Under the pieces are notes generated by a model that was not told where the DNA came from, made no database searches, and saw only the letters and a list, made by a program, of their open reading frames with translations. Below, one piece after another: positions 1-27,461 of a stretch of DNA of 64,000 bases. How positions within the stretch are numbered: the stretch's first letter is position 1; each line of letters starts with the position of its first letter. The stretch spans positions 4,402,001 through 4,466,000 of the forward strand of contig NC_058501.1 of NCBI RefSeq assembly GCF_020382885.2. Reading direction: 5' to 3'. Made by a program: the position numbers and the translations under genes. This DNA is from Scatophagus argus (lineage: Eukaryota > Chordata > Actinopteri > Scatophagidae).

Positions 1-600
1 TTTGGTGGGTGATATTTACAATGTACAAGGTGGCTGAGTAGTTAACGTATACTAATACACGAAGACAGATATAGTTACACCCTTCCAACTCGAACAGTGT
101 TGGAAGGTAGTGGTGTTGATGTTGGTACTGATGATTGATAAAATACTGGTCTCATCCCCTTCACTATCAGGCAAAAATAAAGTTCATGTAACCATAGCAC
201 TGACCTAGTTCTCGCATTCTGTGTATCAAACTGTTAATATCTACTGTCTTCAAATTAATTGCCTTATCCGTATGACCCAAAAAGCGTCAATTAACCTACT
301 TCTGAAATACGTTTCACAGCCAGTGCTGTCTTGCACATTTTGAAGTGTGTTGATCTCATAAGACAGGTGTTCTTTAAATTGTTAATCATCAAGGTTGACT
401 CATGTGACACCTCAAATGGTGTAATTGCTTTATGCTTCTGGTTAGTTCGTCTCTGTTCCTCTGTGATTTACATATTCCTCACTATCCCCGTCTCAGAAGT
501 TAATTTATTTGCCAAGCAGCCTTTATATTCTTTCTCAATTTATGGCTCATCATTTTTTTATGACATGGTACTGATCAAATTAATGTATGATTTCTTTCAG
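1..600 (+). other. znf706: znf706 upstream intron or 5' flank
   Basis: No conserved coding sequence is visible here. The stretch ends in a pyrimidine-rich tract and AG at 599-600, which looks like a splice acceptor feeding the first coding exon of znf706. It is therefore most likely the 3' part of the gene's first intron, with the non-coding first exon left of the window. The base composition is AT-rich with no clear promoter motif. Confidence 0.55.
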
Positions 601-614
601 CTCTAGTGTAAGCT

Positions 615-1680
615 ATGGCCCGTGGGCACCAGAAGTTCCAGTCACAGCAAAAAAATGCCAAAAAGCAGGCAGACATCAAGAAGAGCAAAGGCCATGACCA
701 GAAGGCAGCAGCTAAGGCTGCTTTAGTATACACATGCACAGTGTGTCGGGTATGTGCTTAGGCGATAAACAGAACATAAAATCTATTTTTTTTATGAGCT
801 TGGTATCGTTTAGTCATGAAATAAGGATGGAACTCATTAGATAGGAGGGTAGGCATATGCCTTCCAGTACTGAAATATATTAATGGTATATTTGTACCAG
901 AAATAATAATAGCAGTGTGCTTTTTAAGATCAAATCTCTTTCACTCTACCAAAGTCACTGTGCATGGTGGATAGAGAATCCACAATTCCTGCCTGTGTAC
1001 TCTTTGGTGGACCATAATTAAATCCCTCTCAGATAGTTGGTTGAGAAGGCCGTACTGAAATTTTATCTCTCCAAGACTCTCCAATGGTCACATGCTCTTT
1101 GGTGATTGTCCAGAGAAATGTTGCAGGTATAAAAGTGGGCAAATATCTCAAGTGCTCTGTGAGGTCTCTTCTTCGCATTCATGATATTCTGTCTGCATTT
1201 CAAATGAAACGCTCACTAGAAAACGTGACTGCCTGTTTGTTACCTGTAAATGTAAGATCTTATTGTTTTATTTTTTGAGTAATCTCTTATCCCTTGATTG
1301 TTGACAACCAGCTTTTCGCTTCACTTCTGCCACTCTGAAGAAGTATGAACAAATTGGCATTTTCATGGACGTTGATGTGTCCTTTGACCCGTAAAGTGAC
1401 CTTGATATGAAAGACAAGATATCCAAACTGATGTCAATTTATGAGGGTATAATGTATTAGGCAAGACTTGACTGGATGCTTAGTATATTTAAACCGTTTT
1501 CATTATTGTGCTTTTTCATATGATGTTTCTTTAAATGGATCTGTTCTCATTTTTCACGTTTTTTCTTTTCCCGCGCTTTCTCAGACACAAATGCCCGACC
1601 CAAAGACCTTTAAGCAGCACTTTGAAAGCAAGCATCCAAAGTCCCCGATGCCTCCGGAGTTGGTCGATGTGGAGGCATAA
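615..1680 (+). CDS. znf706: Zinc finger protein 706 (76 aa, two coding exons)
   Basis: Coding exons are 615-749 and 1585-1680, joined between codons 45 and 46 (donor CGG|GTATGT, acceptor CTCAG|ACA). The spliced protein is 76 residues, the same length as human ZNF706 as I recall it. Residues 1-30 are a basic, Gln/Lys-rich SERF-like segment beginning MARGHQKFQSQQKNAKKQ. A single C2H2 zinc finger follows, with C41, C44, H57 and H62, then a short acidic tail ending ELVDVEA. The family is nuclear; mammalian ZNF706 has been linked to repression of Klf4 and exit from pluripotency, and the SERF-like part to nucleic-acid and amyloid-protein binding. The ATG at 615 is the first in the exon, 14 nt after the acceptor. 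Position next to ywhaz matches human 8q22. Identity is essentially certain. Confidence 0.96.
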
Positions 1681-3005
1681 CAGATTCACCTTTCATTTAG
1701 TAAGACAGTTGGGTCTGATTCAGGACAGTCTTCTGTATTTTGCAATTTTTCAGATAAAATTCCTTCAGTACAACCTCAGTTATTCATCATGCTGTTCAGT
1801 ATCATAATCGATATATGGGTGTTTTATCCAGGGATGGAACATTCTTGCCTATCAGCTTGCCTTTGTTTTGTTTGTTTGTTTGTTTGTTTGTCCATCAAAA
1901 CTACCTTGACTTGCCAGAATTTGATCTGGGACCAGTACTGAAGGTAGACACACAATAGACAACTACCCTGTCCTGGCTTGTGCTGAAAATTCTTTTGTGT
2001 TTGGCCTTTGATTGTATGCAAAATCTCTGTCTCAACATTTCAAAATGTTATGCTCACAAGACCGGCTTGTCCATAGGTTATACCACCATAACATCATCTC
2101 AGGGCTCCCGCTGTTTCAGGACAAGCATTGAATTTTGTGGAAAACATTAATTGGCACTGGTGCAGCTGAACAGAGTTGTAATACAAAGGCGGTGCTTGGA
2201 AATCATCTTCTTCCAAATGCAATGTACTATGAAACCCAGAATGGATTTTTGATTGAAACTAATTTGTGATGCCCCAGAGTTGGAGTTATAATTACGGTTT
2301 ATTTAGAGTGACTGGACTGGACTTACTGACGTGACTGGAGTTAAAGTGTTTGGAAAGACACTCATTCAGAACCACTAATAATATGCTTCTTTGAGTAGAT
2401 TCAGATTTACCTCCAGTCTGCAGTTTTTTTTCCTTACTAAATAATTTCAAAAATATCAAGACAAGGTTGTGGTTTTTCTTTATGAAAAATGTGTTAAACA
2501 GTTCGTGCTACACGGGTACTGAAGTTGTCATCTGCATTTTGTCATTGTAAAAAGAAGTATGTGACATAAATGTGTGTGCCACTGTAGTGTGTGATGATGA
2601 TTTAGTTAATCACTATTGTATTTTGCAGCGGAACCTGTCGGACACTGTCATCTCAATGGCATATGTGAAAACGAAGTGCAGTCTCATGCTCTTTAGTATT
2701 ATTTTGTCTCGATGATGCAAAAGTAATTAATCTCTGAACTACGTTAGACTGTTAGTTTGCCTGGTTCTTATTTTTATATTCATTTCTTTCCATAGCATGC
2801 TAACAGACTGAGAATTAATTTATAGAAATGAACTATTTTCAATACATGTGGGCCTATTGGTCATTAAACACTGACATTATATTACTGTGCTAAAGTCTGG
2901 ACTGACAACCAGCTGTTAAATGTTTTTACTTTTGTAATAATCATATCTTTGTCCACACAGTCTTATGTATAGCTTTTTAATAAAGGTGTTACTTTTATAT
3001 TAACT
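1681..3005 (+). other. znf706: znf706 3' UTR with poly(A) signal
   Basis: About 1.3 kb of non-coding sequence follows the TAA stop without an obvious intron. A canonical AATAAA lies at 2979-2984, so cleavage is expected near 3000. A short (GTTT)n run occupies about 1865-1890. The UTR end is inferred; no transcript evidence is available. Confidence 0.6.
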
Positions 3006-4688
3006 ATTACTAAAGAGTTTTTTTAATCACTCCATGAGCTTCAATGTATGATATGATTTGTTGGTGTAATGCTAATTCAAGTGTCACCTGTTTGAAAGTA
3101 AGTACTGTGTTCTGTAATTATTGTTAAACCATTTGAGCAAACACTCATATGCAGCCTCTCCAAATGAGTTTTATTAACCTGTCAGTTTGTACCCTGTTGA
3201 GAGAACAAGAGCCCTCTTTGCAGTTGCCCATCCACACACTTTATGATCAAAGCAGTTCTATATTTCACAGTGAGAAATGTTGCATGAAGGTAATAATTAA
3301 TCACTATGTCAGTAGGAAACTTTTAAGAACTGACAAATGCTAATAATGTTGGGTCACTAGGACATACTCGTGATAATGCCCTCATTGGTTGCTTTGGATG
3401 ACCTGTGTTGCCAGAGACTTCATATATCATTCATATGTACTGTAAATGCTGGCATATACAAATTAAGGACAAAAACTGGGCTAATATGTACAGCATTACA
3501 GTAGTTTAATTACACTTAATACATGTACACTGACTGGTACGTCAGTGTATCTAACAGGTGTAGACACTTGTGTAGAATGCCTGTGCTTACCTAAATGATG
3601 ATTTTACTGGATCCAAAAGTACTTTACCTACAGTACTTTCATTGCCTGTTCATTTGTTAAAGATGTATCCACAGGCAATTGTAAATCCTGAATGCACAAC
3701 GCTGTTGCAAATGCATGTACTAAAATAACAATGTTGTACCGTATTAACAAGACGGAATAATACCTCCTATAGCACATTCCTAAGTCTGATTATCATCTTT
3801 GTAAAGTGGTGAAGATCAAGACAATAGAAAATGTTCAAAGTTACGAAAGAGAGTAATGGATGAAAAGCAAATGTCTGTTTTTAATGTTATTTCATGGTTG
3901 GTTTGGGTTTTTTTGTCTGTCTTTTGTACCAGAGAGTGATCTCATGGGGCATCTTTCCATTAAAGGAATACCCTGTGGATTTAGTACTGCACTTTAATTT
4001 GGAGGAATTACAAATGGCAGACTAGGGGGGAAAAAAAGTCAAAATTTAAGCAGCAGAGGCTGAAATAACCTAAATTTTAGTCCCTAGCATAGGTCACCAG
4101 ATCCTGCGTTGGTCATTGCAAGCTCCCTGCCTGGTAAACACTTCTTTCATCTCACTCCTCACCTCACACTTCATAACATAAAGGGATACGGCTATAAATG
4201 AATAGTCTCCAGGCCAGACTACAGACCAGGCTGAAATCACCCTGATGCTCCTTTAAATGTTTAAATAAATACCAAATAAACAATCACACAGACACACAAA
4301 TACATTATTGAATATTGCAATTGTCTAAGAGATATGAACAAAATGATTATGTAAAATTTACTGGATGATTACGAAGCTGAAGCTGACGGGAATTTTGAAA
4401 CACCAGCAGCATTTATGTCCCCAAACGTGGAGACTTGAATCTTTCTAGTCATCAAAGTTCTCTGTTAGAGTACAACAGGACTGAACATACATCAGCATGA
4501 TAAAAACTACCTAAAATGACAGAAACCATCATGACATACTATGAGTTTTTAGTTTGGCCCACACCAGAGTAGAGCTGTATGGTCTATACTACAGCCAACC
4601 ATTAGGAGGTGATGTATGTGTACAAAGCTTTCTTCCAACAGGGCTATGAAGGTTCTAAAAACACCTTTAGCCATGGGGTAAGTGCAGT

Positions 4689-4727
<39 letters not shown>

Positions 4728-5700
4728 TTGGTTGGGGTAATGTATCACTCTTGCTGTGGGGACATCTGTTTACATAATCACACTGTGGAGATTCAGATTG
4801 GGATAGTTACGGTAAGATGAAGTCTCCAGGAAATGAATACAAGTCAGTGCAGTGTGCGCATGTGTTCTCAGGAAGTGGTTGATAGACCTACTGAAACCCA
4901 CCTAACCGGTTATTTGTCTTTCAGTTACCACTCAGCTTTTTTCCTTTACTTATAATCCCTCTGGTTTGGTAATACACCCTTCCTGAACCACACTTTTTTT
5001 TTAGTACTGGTGCCTATGCACCTCTACACAACACTATCTGATCTGCTGTAAAATAGGTTACAAGCTTGAAATCTTGGCCATGGGGGAAAACATGTGACAA
5101 AGCAAAAATAGCTTCACTTTCTCCCCTTGGAAAGCAACCAGAATGCAGAAATAGTAGTTTCTATTAGGCAAGATATACTGTAGCACTGTGTCCTGTGTTC
5201 TAGTTTGTGATGTCCTCAGCATCTTCAGCAAATACTCCTAAATGCTGTTCCAGCCACAATTTCACAACTGAGTGGAAAATAACAATACCCCTGGTAGATC
5301 TGGTCTCTAAATAAAATAAAATGTGATACCCCATCACCAGTTAGCTCCATACAGCCACGATCTGTTCGATCTATTCAAAGGTTAAGAATTATTTTCAGTG
5401 TTAGCCTTTATATAGTCGGCTATGTGCCATCTCCACCTTTGTTATAATAACCTGCACATTTGTAAGACACATGACAGTGTCTGAACCTGTATGATAACTA
5501 TAAATGTTACTGTGATGTTTCAAGGTGAGGGTTTTCTTGATTTGCATAGAATTTATTCAAAGGTGCTGGTAGTGCACTCAAGGTTGTGAATTGATAAGGG
5601 AGTGCGACAAAGATCATAGTTGTGATGTAATTCTCTGTAAAACATCAAAATGTGTTTATACCGACCGCATCATTTTCAGTAATTTGTCACCATTTGCTTC
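3006..5700. other. Intergenic region between znf706 and ywhaz
   Basis: AT-rich sequence with no convincing ORF, RNA gene or transposon. The only ordered feature is the TG microsatellite at 4697-4725. Short ORFs here have no recognisable protein similarity. Confidence 0.6.
4697..4725. repeat. (TG)n microsatellite
   Basis: An uninterrupted TG dinucleotide run of about 14 units, in the znf706-ywhaz intergenic region. Confidence 0.95.
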
Positions 5701-5734
5701 TTAAACACTAGGGAAGGAACTTATAACGACGGAA

Positions 5735-5789
5735 AACTACTACTCCCATAATGCATCATGCCCGGTTGCCTTGGTAACGTTTGACGTCA
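5735..5789 (+). promoter_or_regulatory. ywhaz: ywhaz core promoter: ZNF143-like, X-box and CRE sites
   Basis: Three recognisable sites fall within 55 bp. First is an ACTACTACTCCCATAATGCA stretch at about 5737-5756, close to the ZNF143/Staf binding consensus. Second is an RFX X-box-like palindrome, GTTGCC-TT-GGTAAC, at 5765-5778, which fits GTNRCC N2 RGYAAC. Third is a perfect cAMP response element TGACGTCA at 5782-5789. GC content rises sharply from about 5760. The cluster lies just upstream of a strong donor at 5923/5924 that fits a non-coding first exon, so it is read as the ywhaz promoter. Site use in vivo is inference. Confidence 0.75.
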
Positions 5790-5923
5790 GTCGCCCCTTC
5801 TCCGGCTGCGCTTTGGGCTGGTTTGATTGGAAGGAAACCCCGTGGACTACTTTCAGACTGACTGGCCGAGAGTATCAGCTGTAGCTTGGTACACCGACAT
5901 CTCTGCTATCTGGTAGTGCTCAG
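5790..5923 (+). other. ywhaz: ywhaz non-coding first exon (approximate start)
   Basis: GC-richer sequence ends in CTCAG|GTATGA, a good splice donor with GT at 5924-5925. The coding exon of ywhaz begins at an acceptor at 10031/10032, only 9 nt before its ATG, so an upstream leader exon is required. The transcription start is not determined; the left border is an estimate placed just after the CRE. Confidence 0.6.
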
Positions 5924-8900
5924 GTATGAAAGGACTTGCAGATTTTAAAGCTCCACCATTTCGTTTGCATAATTTAATATTAGGTATTTAAGCTTATCGT
6001 AAAATATAGCTGTAGTGGAAGTGCACTGTCTGTCTATGGCTCTGCATTTGACAGCGACAATCGTCAGACCAAAGAACAATGGTTAGCTTAGCTACAGTTT
6101 GGGATATGTCTAATGGCTGGTTTCAATAAGTAACATCAGATGGACAGACGAGGAAGGCGTGTCAGGTCGAAGGTTGAAGCTCTGATATTTTGTTGCATAG
6201 TCTACAAACGTTGAACCTGATGAATCAAGTCATTTGTCAGGTTATGGTGATTGGTTAAGTGTTCTTGCCACTTCTTAAAAACGTCGCTTGTAAATATGAT
6301 TTATTCTTGAAGTATTATCTCAAGCTCGGACTCAGCGTTTGTACCATTGTACAATTTTTGCTTAACGTTACAGTTTGCTCAAGGTAAAGAAACGTCCCTT
6401 GTAACATTATGGTACTGTCGTACATCAGGTATATTTACTGTTTATACGTTTGGATGTGCGATCTTAAGACTACAGAACGAGGCAGTGTAATTCTTATAAC
6501 ATATGCCCCAGGCGGACAACCAAACTCTAAGTTAACTTTAGACACCAAGCTCATAACGTTTTGGTTCAAAATTAAGGCAAACGTTTGAAGGTGTGGGCAC
6601 ATTACGAGTGTCAGAATAGCTATCGAAGTAACTATAGCTCAACGATGCCTAGCCTGTAACGCTTCTGTTTCAGGAAATAGTCGGAGCCTTACTGGAAGCG
6701 GGTCACGAGGCCCGAACGGTAACGGCCACATAATGGTATATGGAAATGTTACCGGCTGCTTTTTATTCTCCGAATGGTGTTTATCCCCAGAACGGTGTAC
6801 GCATTTTTAACGGTGCTTTTGGGTTTAAGTTGACTTAAACGTATCACAGTAAGTCGCTTTCTTACTTGAGTTTCCGCTTGCTGGGCGAGTCACAGGTACA
6901 GGGATGGGTGTGGTGTGTGTAGGGGGGGTTGCATCTGCATTTGCTGTGGAGACTTTCCAGCAAGAGGCCTACGAGAACAAGTTCTTGCATTTGTACTGTG
7001 ACTGCACTCTTTCGAAGTATTGTCTCATACATTAATGTACGTGATTACCGATTAAATGCGTACACACTGCGGTTTATCTATGGGTCATATTATTATTATC
7101 TCTTACTTTTGAATCCTTTTTTAGTCTGTTTCCAAGGATTCAGCTAAACTAAAATTGTAAAATAATTTAGAAGTTAGTTTTTTTCCCCGGGTGCTGCTTT
7201 TCATTTTAATTTTTTTTTAAATACAGATTTGTTCCTTTATATCACAGCATGTGTTAAATTCTTTGTGCTTAAAGATTGTGTAATCTGCGATTATGTGATA
7301 ATTTCAGATGGTTATCTTGATTGTGTGTCCCTGTTCATTCACTGTATTTGGTTGCCAGACTCTGTACAGGGCTTGAACTGTGTTAGAATTTGCTTTCTTT
7401 TTTGTATGTCAGGACAGATTTTGAGCATGGCACACTTGTGTGTTACACACACACACCATGCACTCTGAAATGGAAAAAAAGTGATTGATCCTGTGGAAGC
7501 CTGCTGGCTGTTGTGGATGGGTCAAACAGATGTAGGCTATTGATTTAGTGATGAGAATTTGTGTGTGTCAAGTTTACACATTGACTGCCTTTACATTGTA
7601 TCTGCTGGTATCTTACAAACCCATGACATTCAATACTGCCTAGAAAGTTGCAGCACTAATACAATGCTGTAGTAAAGATAGCAGTACAACCACTTTTCAA
7701 AACTTGCATATTTTTTTTTCACATCACCACTCTTACAGGCATATTTTTTTATTTTAATGTAACTACTGTTTTACTGTGTGCTTCTTATTTTCAAATAGAA
7801 ATATGGTCTTTACCCTGTCAGTACACTTTCACTCTTGTGCTCACCTGTGTTTAGTTGCTAATCCTTGCTAAGTTTCCCTGTCCCTTTCTTTCACTCCCAT
7901 AGCCTTTTGCTGCCATGACACAGCATTTATATAATTTAGTTTACAGTGGTTGCTTCTATGGACTGAGTGAATTCAGTTGAGAGCTGGTATGATGATTTTT
8001 CATTTCCTCATAGTTTAAACACATTAATTGGGACCCAGGCACTGTTGAGTGTGAGGACCTTGTTGAAACTGAAGGAATTATTGTTTTTACTTGTGAAATT
8101 CAGTTTGGCTAAACATGTAAGAAAACTCATTGGATTTCACACAAGTCAGAAATGTTAAATTTTTAGAAACTTTTTTTTTCTTCTTTTCCCCTCCAGTCTT
8201 GCACATGGGTATTGCAAATTGACCCAGTGGCGCCCCTTGTCAACTTAGTACGCCTCATGGTGTGTTTCACCCAATATTTATGAAGCACACGTAATGTCCC
8301 AAGACCCAACAGGAAGTCAATCACTTTGAATTTTCTGTGCAGTTTTTGCCATTTCTGGGCCTTATACTTCCATCAACTCAAAGAGAGGTTATCGGTTCAG
8401 CTTCATATTTGAACAGTGCAAACTTATGACCTTTACGATGAACCGTGAATCATGCAAAGCTTTTTTTTGTTGAACAGTGTCTTTTGCCATGAAACAGGAA
8501 GTTGTTGTAACTTAAATGAAGGTTGTCCAAACTGTCCCAAACTTGACACTTGAAGAGTCCTGGCCTGAAGACATCAGCACACTAATATTATAGTTGTTGT
8601 GCCATCTACTGGCAAGAGGAAACATGTTTTGTACCCCCAGGGAGTTGACCACATGAACTTCATATGTGGTCATAAAAGCCTCAAGATGATGATGGTTTGT
8701 TGTGTAGACTGAGGGTTCATTGTACAGCTCTTCCATGTCAATATGGCAAGTTTTGATGTTTCACATGAGATGGGAGGCCATTGTTGAGGGGCAGGGGTGC
8801 ATGAAAACTCCTGAAACTTGACACACGTGTCCAAAAACTAATATCTGCAGCTGGAGTCCCAGACCTTTAGACCTGTCTGTAGACTTGTGTGCAAGCAGAT

Positions 8901-10031
8901 GATCAACTGACCAGAGGAGGTAACTCCTCTGTTGGGAATGTTCTGTTTATTTTCTTTTTTGAGAGATCCTTATATAGATTTGTTTTGGTAGGTTTAGTCA
9001 GGACATATTTGAGAAATTTCAGTTGAATTTCTAACCGTTGTTGTTTATTTCTGAATCTCAGATGGCTGCTTCTTGCTATTAATAATGATGATAAATTGCC
9101 AGCACAGCAAATATCATTGTTTTGCCATGAAACAGAATGTTGATGATGCCCCAGATTTCATATGTTTAATAAGATTTTTCACCTGAGGACATGCACAGGT
9201 ATTTGATTTATGTGAATTTTTTTTATTGTGTAATCTATGCTTTAAAAGCAAGAGAATAATATGAATAATGGAAGTTTTTTTAATGCCACATAGTGGACAC
9301 ACACTGTAAATGGCATTTAATTAAGTGCTAACATTGCAGAATTGCAACAAGTTGCATTACTGCATTAAACAGACGACTGAACTTAATATAGCACCAAATC
9401 TTGTTTGTGCTCCCTATCAGTAGTTCGCAGGCATGTAGTACCGGTACTTTCATCCTAACCCAAAATCATGGTTTCCCCGTTCAGAATATCTGAGGAAATT
9501 GAAACTTTCTTGCTTGCAGTGCTAGCTGGAACGCATGCAGTAACGTTCCCATCCAAAACTCTGTAGTAAAGCATTGCAAAAATGCACAAAATGCTGAGAA
9601 ACCTGTTCAGAGTTCATGTTTTATGTAAGCTCTTTGCTGATTCTGACTCTGAAGGAGAAAATCTTCCTTGAGAGGAAAACGATCAAATGTCTAGTGACAT
9701 AGAATATGACGATGTACTTGTGCATCGTAGCCATACGTTCGTGTGGTCACTATGCGTCCCGTAATTACTCTATTCAGAGCTGCGCTGACCAGTTGTTGTC
9801 TGGTAATGAGGCTGCGACTGTCATTCTACTCAACATGGGTGCAAGGGTTTGTTTAGTGCTTCTTGCAGCTTTAATTTCTTGAAATTATTTTTTTTTCCTG
9901 CTTTAGTTCTACGAATTTAGTAATGGGCAGTTCTGTTGATAAGATACCAGTGAAAATGGAAAGTATGTCCTCTTTGTCACTGTAATTGACCTCCAGTTGT
10001 CCTCTGTTTGTCTGTGTTTTCTTTTGTCCAG
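5924..10031 (+). other. ywhaz: ywhaz intron 1
   Basis: A 4.1 kb intron. From about 8200 to 8930 the text has the look of a widespread fish interspersed repeat: phrases such as ACAGGAAGTC, and a 'cttccatcaactcaaagagag' style unit, recur in unrelated teleost introns as I recall them. The family could not be assigned. No conserved exon was found. Confidence 0.5.
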
Positions 10032-10040
10032 TGAGCAGTC

Positions 10041-19491
<9,451 letters not shown>

Positions 19492-20530
19492 GCCAGACCC
19501 CCATAGCCATCCTTGTCTATCTGCCATTGTCCCGGCTCATCTTCATCATGATTATCTACAATGACACCACCTCATTATCATCATTCTCGTCCATCTCTCT
19601 CCATCGTTTTTCTAAGTTCTCTCAACACTCATCTCACTCCTATCGGTTTACTATTTTTTTTCTTTTGTAGTAACTGGGGGGAAAGGGATGGGGAGGGTAA
19701 GTTTTAAATTGTGTGGTGGGGAGGGGGGGTCCACATGGAAGCGTAAAGTTTGTGTGGGGTGGTTGTTTGTCTGTTGACTTTTTTTTTGTGTGGGAACAGC
19801 AGGGGTGTTGTATTATGGTGGTGGGTAAAAGGACCAGTTTTCAACTCATGAAACATGCAGCAGATTGAATTATTAAGAGTCAGAAAACTGTTATACTTTA
19901 TGTGTATCATTTTCATATTTAAGGTCCTGTTCTTGATTAACAGCATGTTTCGATGATGCGTCTGTGGGTTCACAAAATCAGGAGTTGGCTCCTCACACCT
20001 TGGGAGAGTCTGCATTTGGCAAGATGAATGATAGCAGAGGTAAAGACAGTGAAGGTGTAATGGAGACAGAAAGCAAGATTTTGTTGGAACACATTGGTTA
20101 CATTCCATTGACTGTCAGTTGCTAAATTTTCTATTATTTAGTTTTGTTTTCTTTTTTTGGGTGATCTGCTTTTGTATTTCTATGTATCAATTACGAGGTA
20201 TAGAAAATTTTGAAGAACAAAAGAGCACGCAAGCTTGTTATTGTTGATGTTTTTATGAACTCAGCAGTAAAAAACAATCCCTTGTGCTTATCTAGTTACT
20301 GCTTTTTCAACATTTTTATTTGTTTTGTCTTCTCCTTTATTCTTTCAATCCTTGCCTGAACTGCATGTTGGTAAGAAGTAGTTTGTGGAGGTGTAAGGAA
20401 GATTGTTGTCGGGCGGGCTAGCTTTGTTCATGTCTTTTGAATTTTCATACAGAACATGTAAGCATAACTGTTGTTTGGGGGGAAATGAGTAATTTCATCT
20501 AAGTGGAATAAAAAAAGCAGCATGTCTTGC
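19492..20530 (+). other. ywhaz: ywhaz 3' UTR with poly(A) signal
   Basis: About 1 kb of non-coding sequence follows the TGA. AATAAA lies at 20507-20512, followed by T/G-rich sequence, so the transcript should end near 20530. A G-rich stretch occurs at about 19675-19730. Confidence 0.65.
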
Positions 20531-22080
20531 TGTATTTGGATGTTAAATCCAGCAACCATTACGACTCAGCTGCTCTTTATTTCTGTGACTCACTGTACAA
20601 GTAAGTGAGTCACCCTGAGGTGGAGACAGGGAGCAGTCAAGTAGACCCACAGAAAGTCCTCTTTCATTTCAAACCAGTGTGTTTCAGTGTCCCCACTGTT
20701 GCTGGTCAATGATGCCTTTTGTTCCTTCCCGATGCATCCTCCTTCAACTACACCATGCAGACTTGTCAATGGAAAAACCAAAAATTCCCTGTACCCCGGA
20801 AAATATGAGAACTACCCAACAGGCATGCAGGCCACACCCTTGAACAAACGAGCTTTGGGGACAGCAGTCATGGAAGGTTTTCAGATATTATGTTATTATG
20901 ATATTTGTTATTTTCCACTTCAAAACTAAGTTAATCAAAGAATACTAAAAGCAATTGGGTGAGCAATTTAGGAACAACCATTTCACTGTACTCTGCAACC
21001 ATGTGTCTTGTTCCAAAATCAAAATGCTTCTGCTGCTTTTGAGTTGAAAAGGGAAAGTTACCAAAACCCTCTGGGTGTGTCAGTCCCTCTGTCATTACTA
21101 CGTGGGAAGAGGGCACTGCAACACTGCCACAGAGGAATGTGGAGCTGCAGTGCCAGCTCTTCAACCATTACCACGAGTGAACAGAAATACAATGAAGAGC
21201 ACACCTGCGGAGTTGGCCTCATCCAGTCTGCACACAAGTGTCCTGTGGGTGAAGCATAAAGATATACGCTATATAGCCAAAAGTGCCTCTGAATTCAGGT
21301 GTGGTATGGGGCTGTTTTTCAGAAACACTCCAAAATCCCGCGGAAAGCCTCCCTCACAGACTGGAATCTTTCACAACCGCAAAGAGGGGACCAACTCCAC
21401 ACCAATGTCCATCCACTTCGGGTGCGATGTCACCAAAGTAACGTTGGTGTAATGGTCACGTGTCTCAGTACTTTACTGTTTATATAATGTACCGTGCATT
21501 GTAATCAAACTGATCGAAAAATCAATTGCGAGTATTGTCTCATATAGTCTGCAACCTCCTGTAGGAAGAATGTTGGTAGTGTTTGCACATTTTAAGGGTA
21601 ATTAGTCATGTTATATTAACTATCACTGTACTCTCGGGTTGATCCATGATGACGATCTGCTATTTGTGAACATTAATCACTTTAATTAAGGGATCCTATA
21701 TTTTAAGACAAAAAGGGCATAATATGTATGAAATTTATTCAGTCAAGCCAAAACGTTTGTTAAAACACAATTTTGAATTTTGTGACAGCAGATCTTCTCA
21801 GCAGAGCCAGAGCCTATTCATTCTCCAGAAAAACAAAAATGCCTGTAAATCAAGTTACTCTCCAGTTAGGTGACATTTTTTTTACGAGAGAGCTCGGTGT
21901 TCGCTGCAAAAGGAAATGAGTGCACCGGATAGATTTAAAAAAAAAAAAAAAAAGTGCACAGGGAAGTGTATATGACTAAGGCTGTTCGCCCAGCTGACCA
22001 CTGAACCATTCCGCATCTGATGACAAACTATGGTAGACACGACTATAAATTCTAAGTTAATATAGGGAAGACGACGACGA
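20531..22080. other. Intergenic region between ywhaz and pabpc1
   Basis: It contains one recognisable item, a deleted mariner-like remnant at 21265-21491. Other open frames (for example 20687-20929) show no family I recognise and lack splice or codon support. A 17-base A run begins at about 21938. Confidence 0.55.
21265..21491 (+). mobile_element. Deleted mariner-like transposon remnant
   Basis: The left end reads TACGCTATATAGCCAAAAGT and the right end, reverse complemented, begins TACATTATATAAACAGTAAAG, a decayed inverted-repeat pair of the common fish mariner type. Between them a fragment resembling the transposase 'TATGGGGCTGTTTTTCAG' segment jumps directly to the distal 'CGCAAAGAGGGGACCAACTCC' region just before the 3' end. 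Most of the transposase is therefore deleted. Family matching is from memory. Confidence 0.7.
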
Positions 22081-22102
22081 CATAGCATGCAGACACTAAG
22101 TA

Positions 22103-22122
22103 TCGCGAGATCGATGACGTCA
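22103..22122 (+). promoter_or_regulatory. pabpc1: pabpc1 promoter: TCGCGAGA and CRE motifs
   Basis: TCGCGAGA at 22103-22110 is most of the vertebrate housekeeping-promoter palindrome TCTCGCGAGA. A perfect CRE, TGACGTCA, follows at 22115-22122. They lie about 690 bp before the start codon, at the start of a CpG-richer zone. A CT-rich tract CCTTCCTTTC near 22177-22188 could serve as a 5' TOP start, as pabpc1 belongs to the TOP mRNA class, but the start site is not established. Confidence 0.65.
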
Positions 22123-22149
22123 ACTTTGGTGACCGCGCCGTGGTTTCGA

Positions 22150-27461
<5,312 letters not shown>

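Noticed and set aside
20687..21452. Series of open frames between ywhaz and pabpc1
   Set aside because: Frames overlap each other and run into the mariner remnant; none resembles a known protein.
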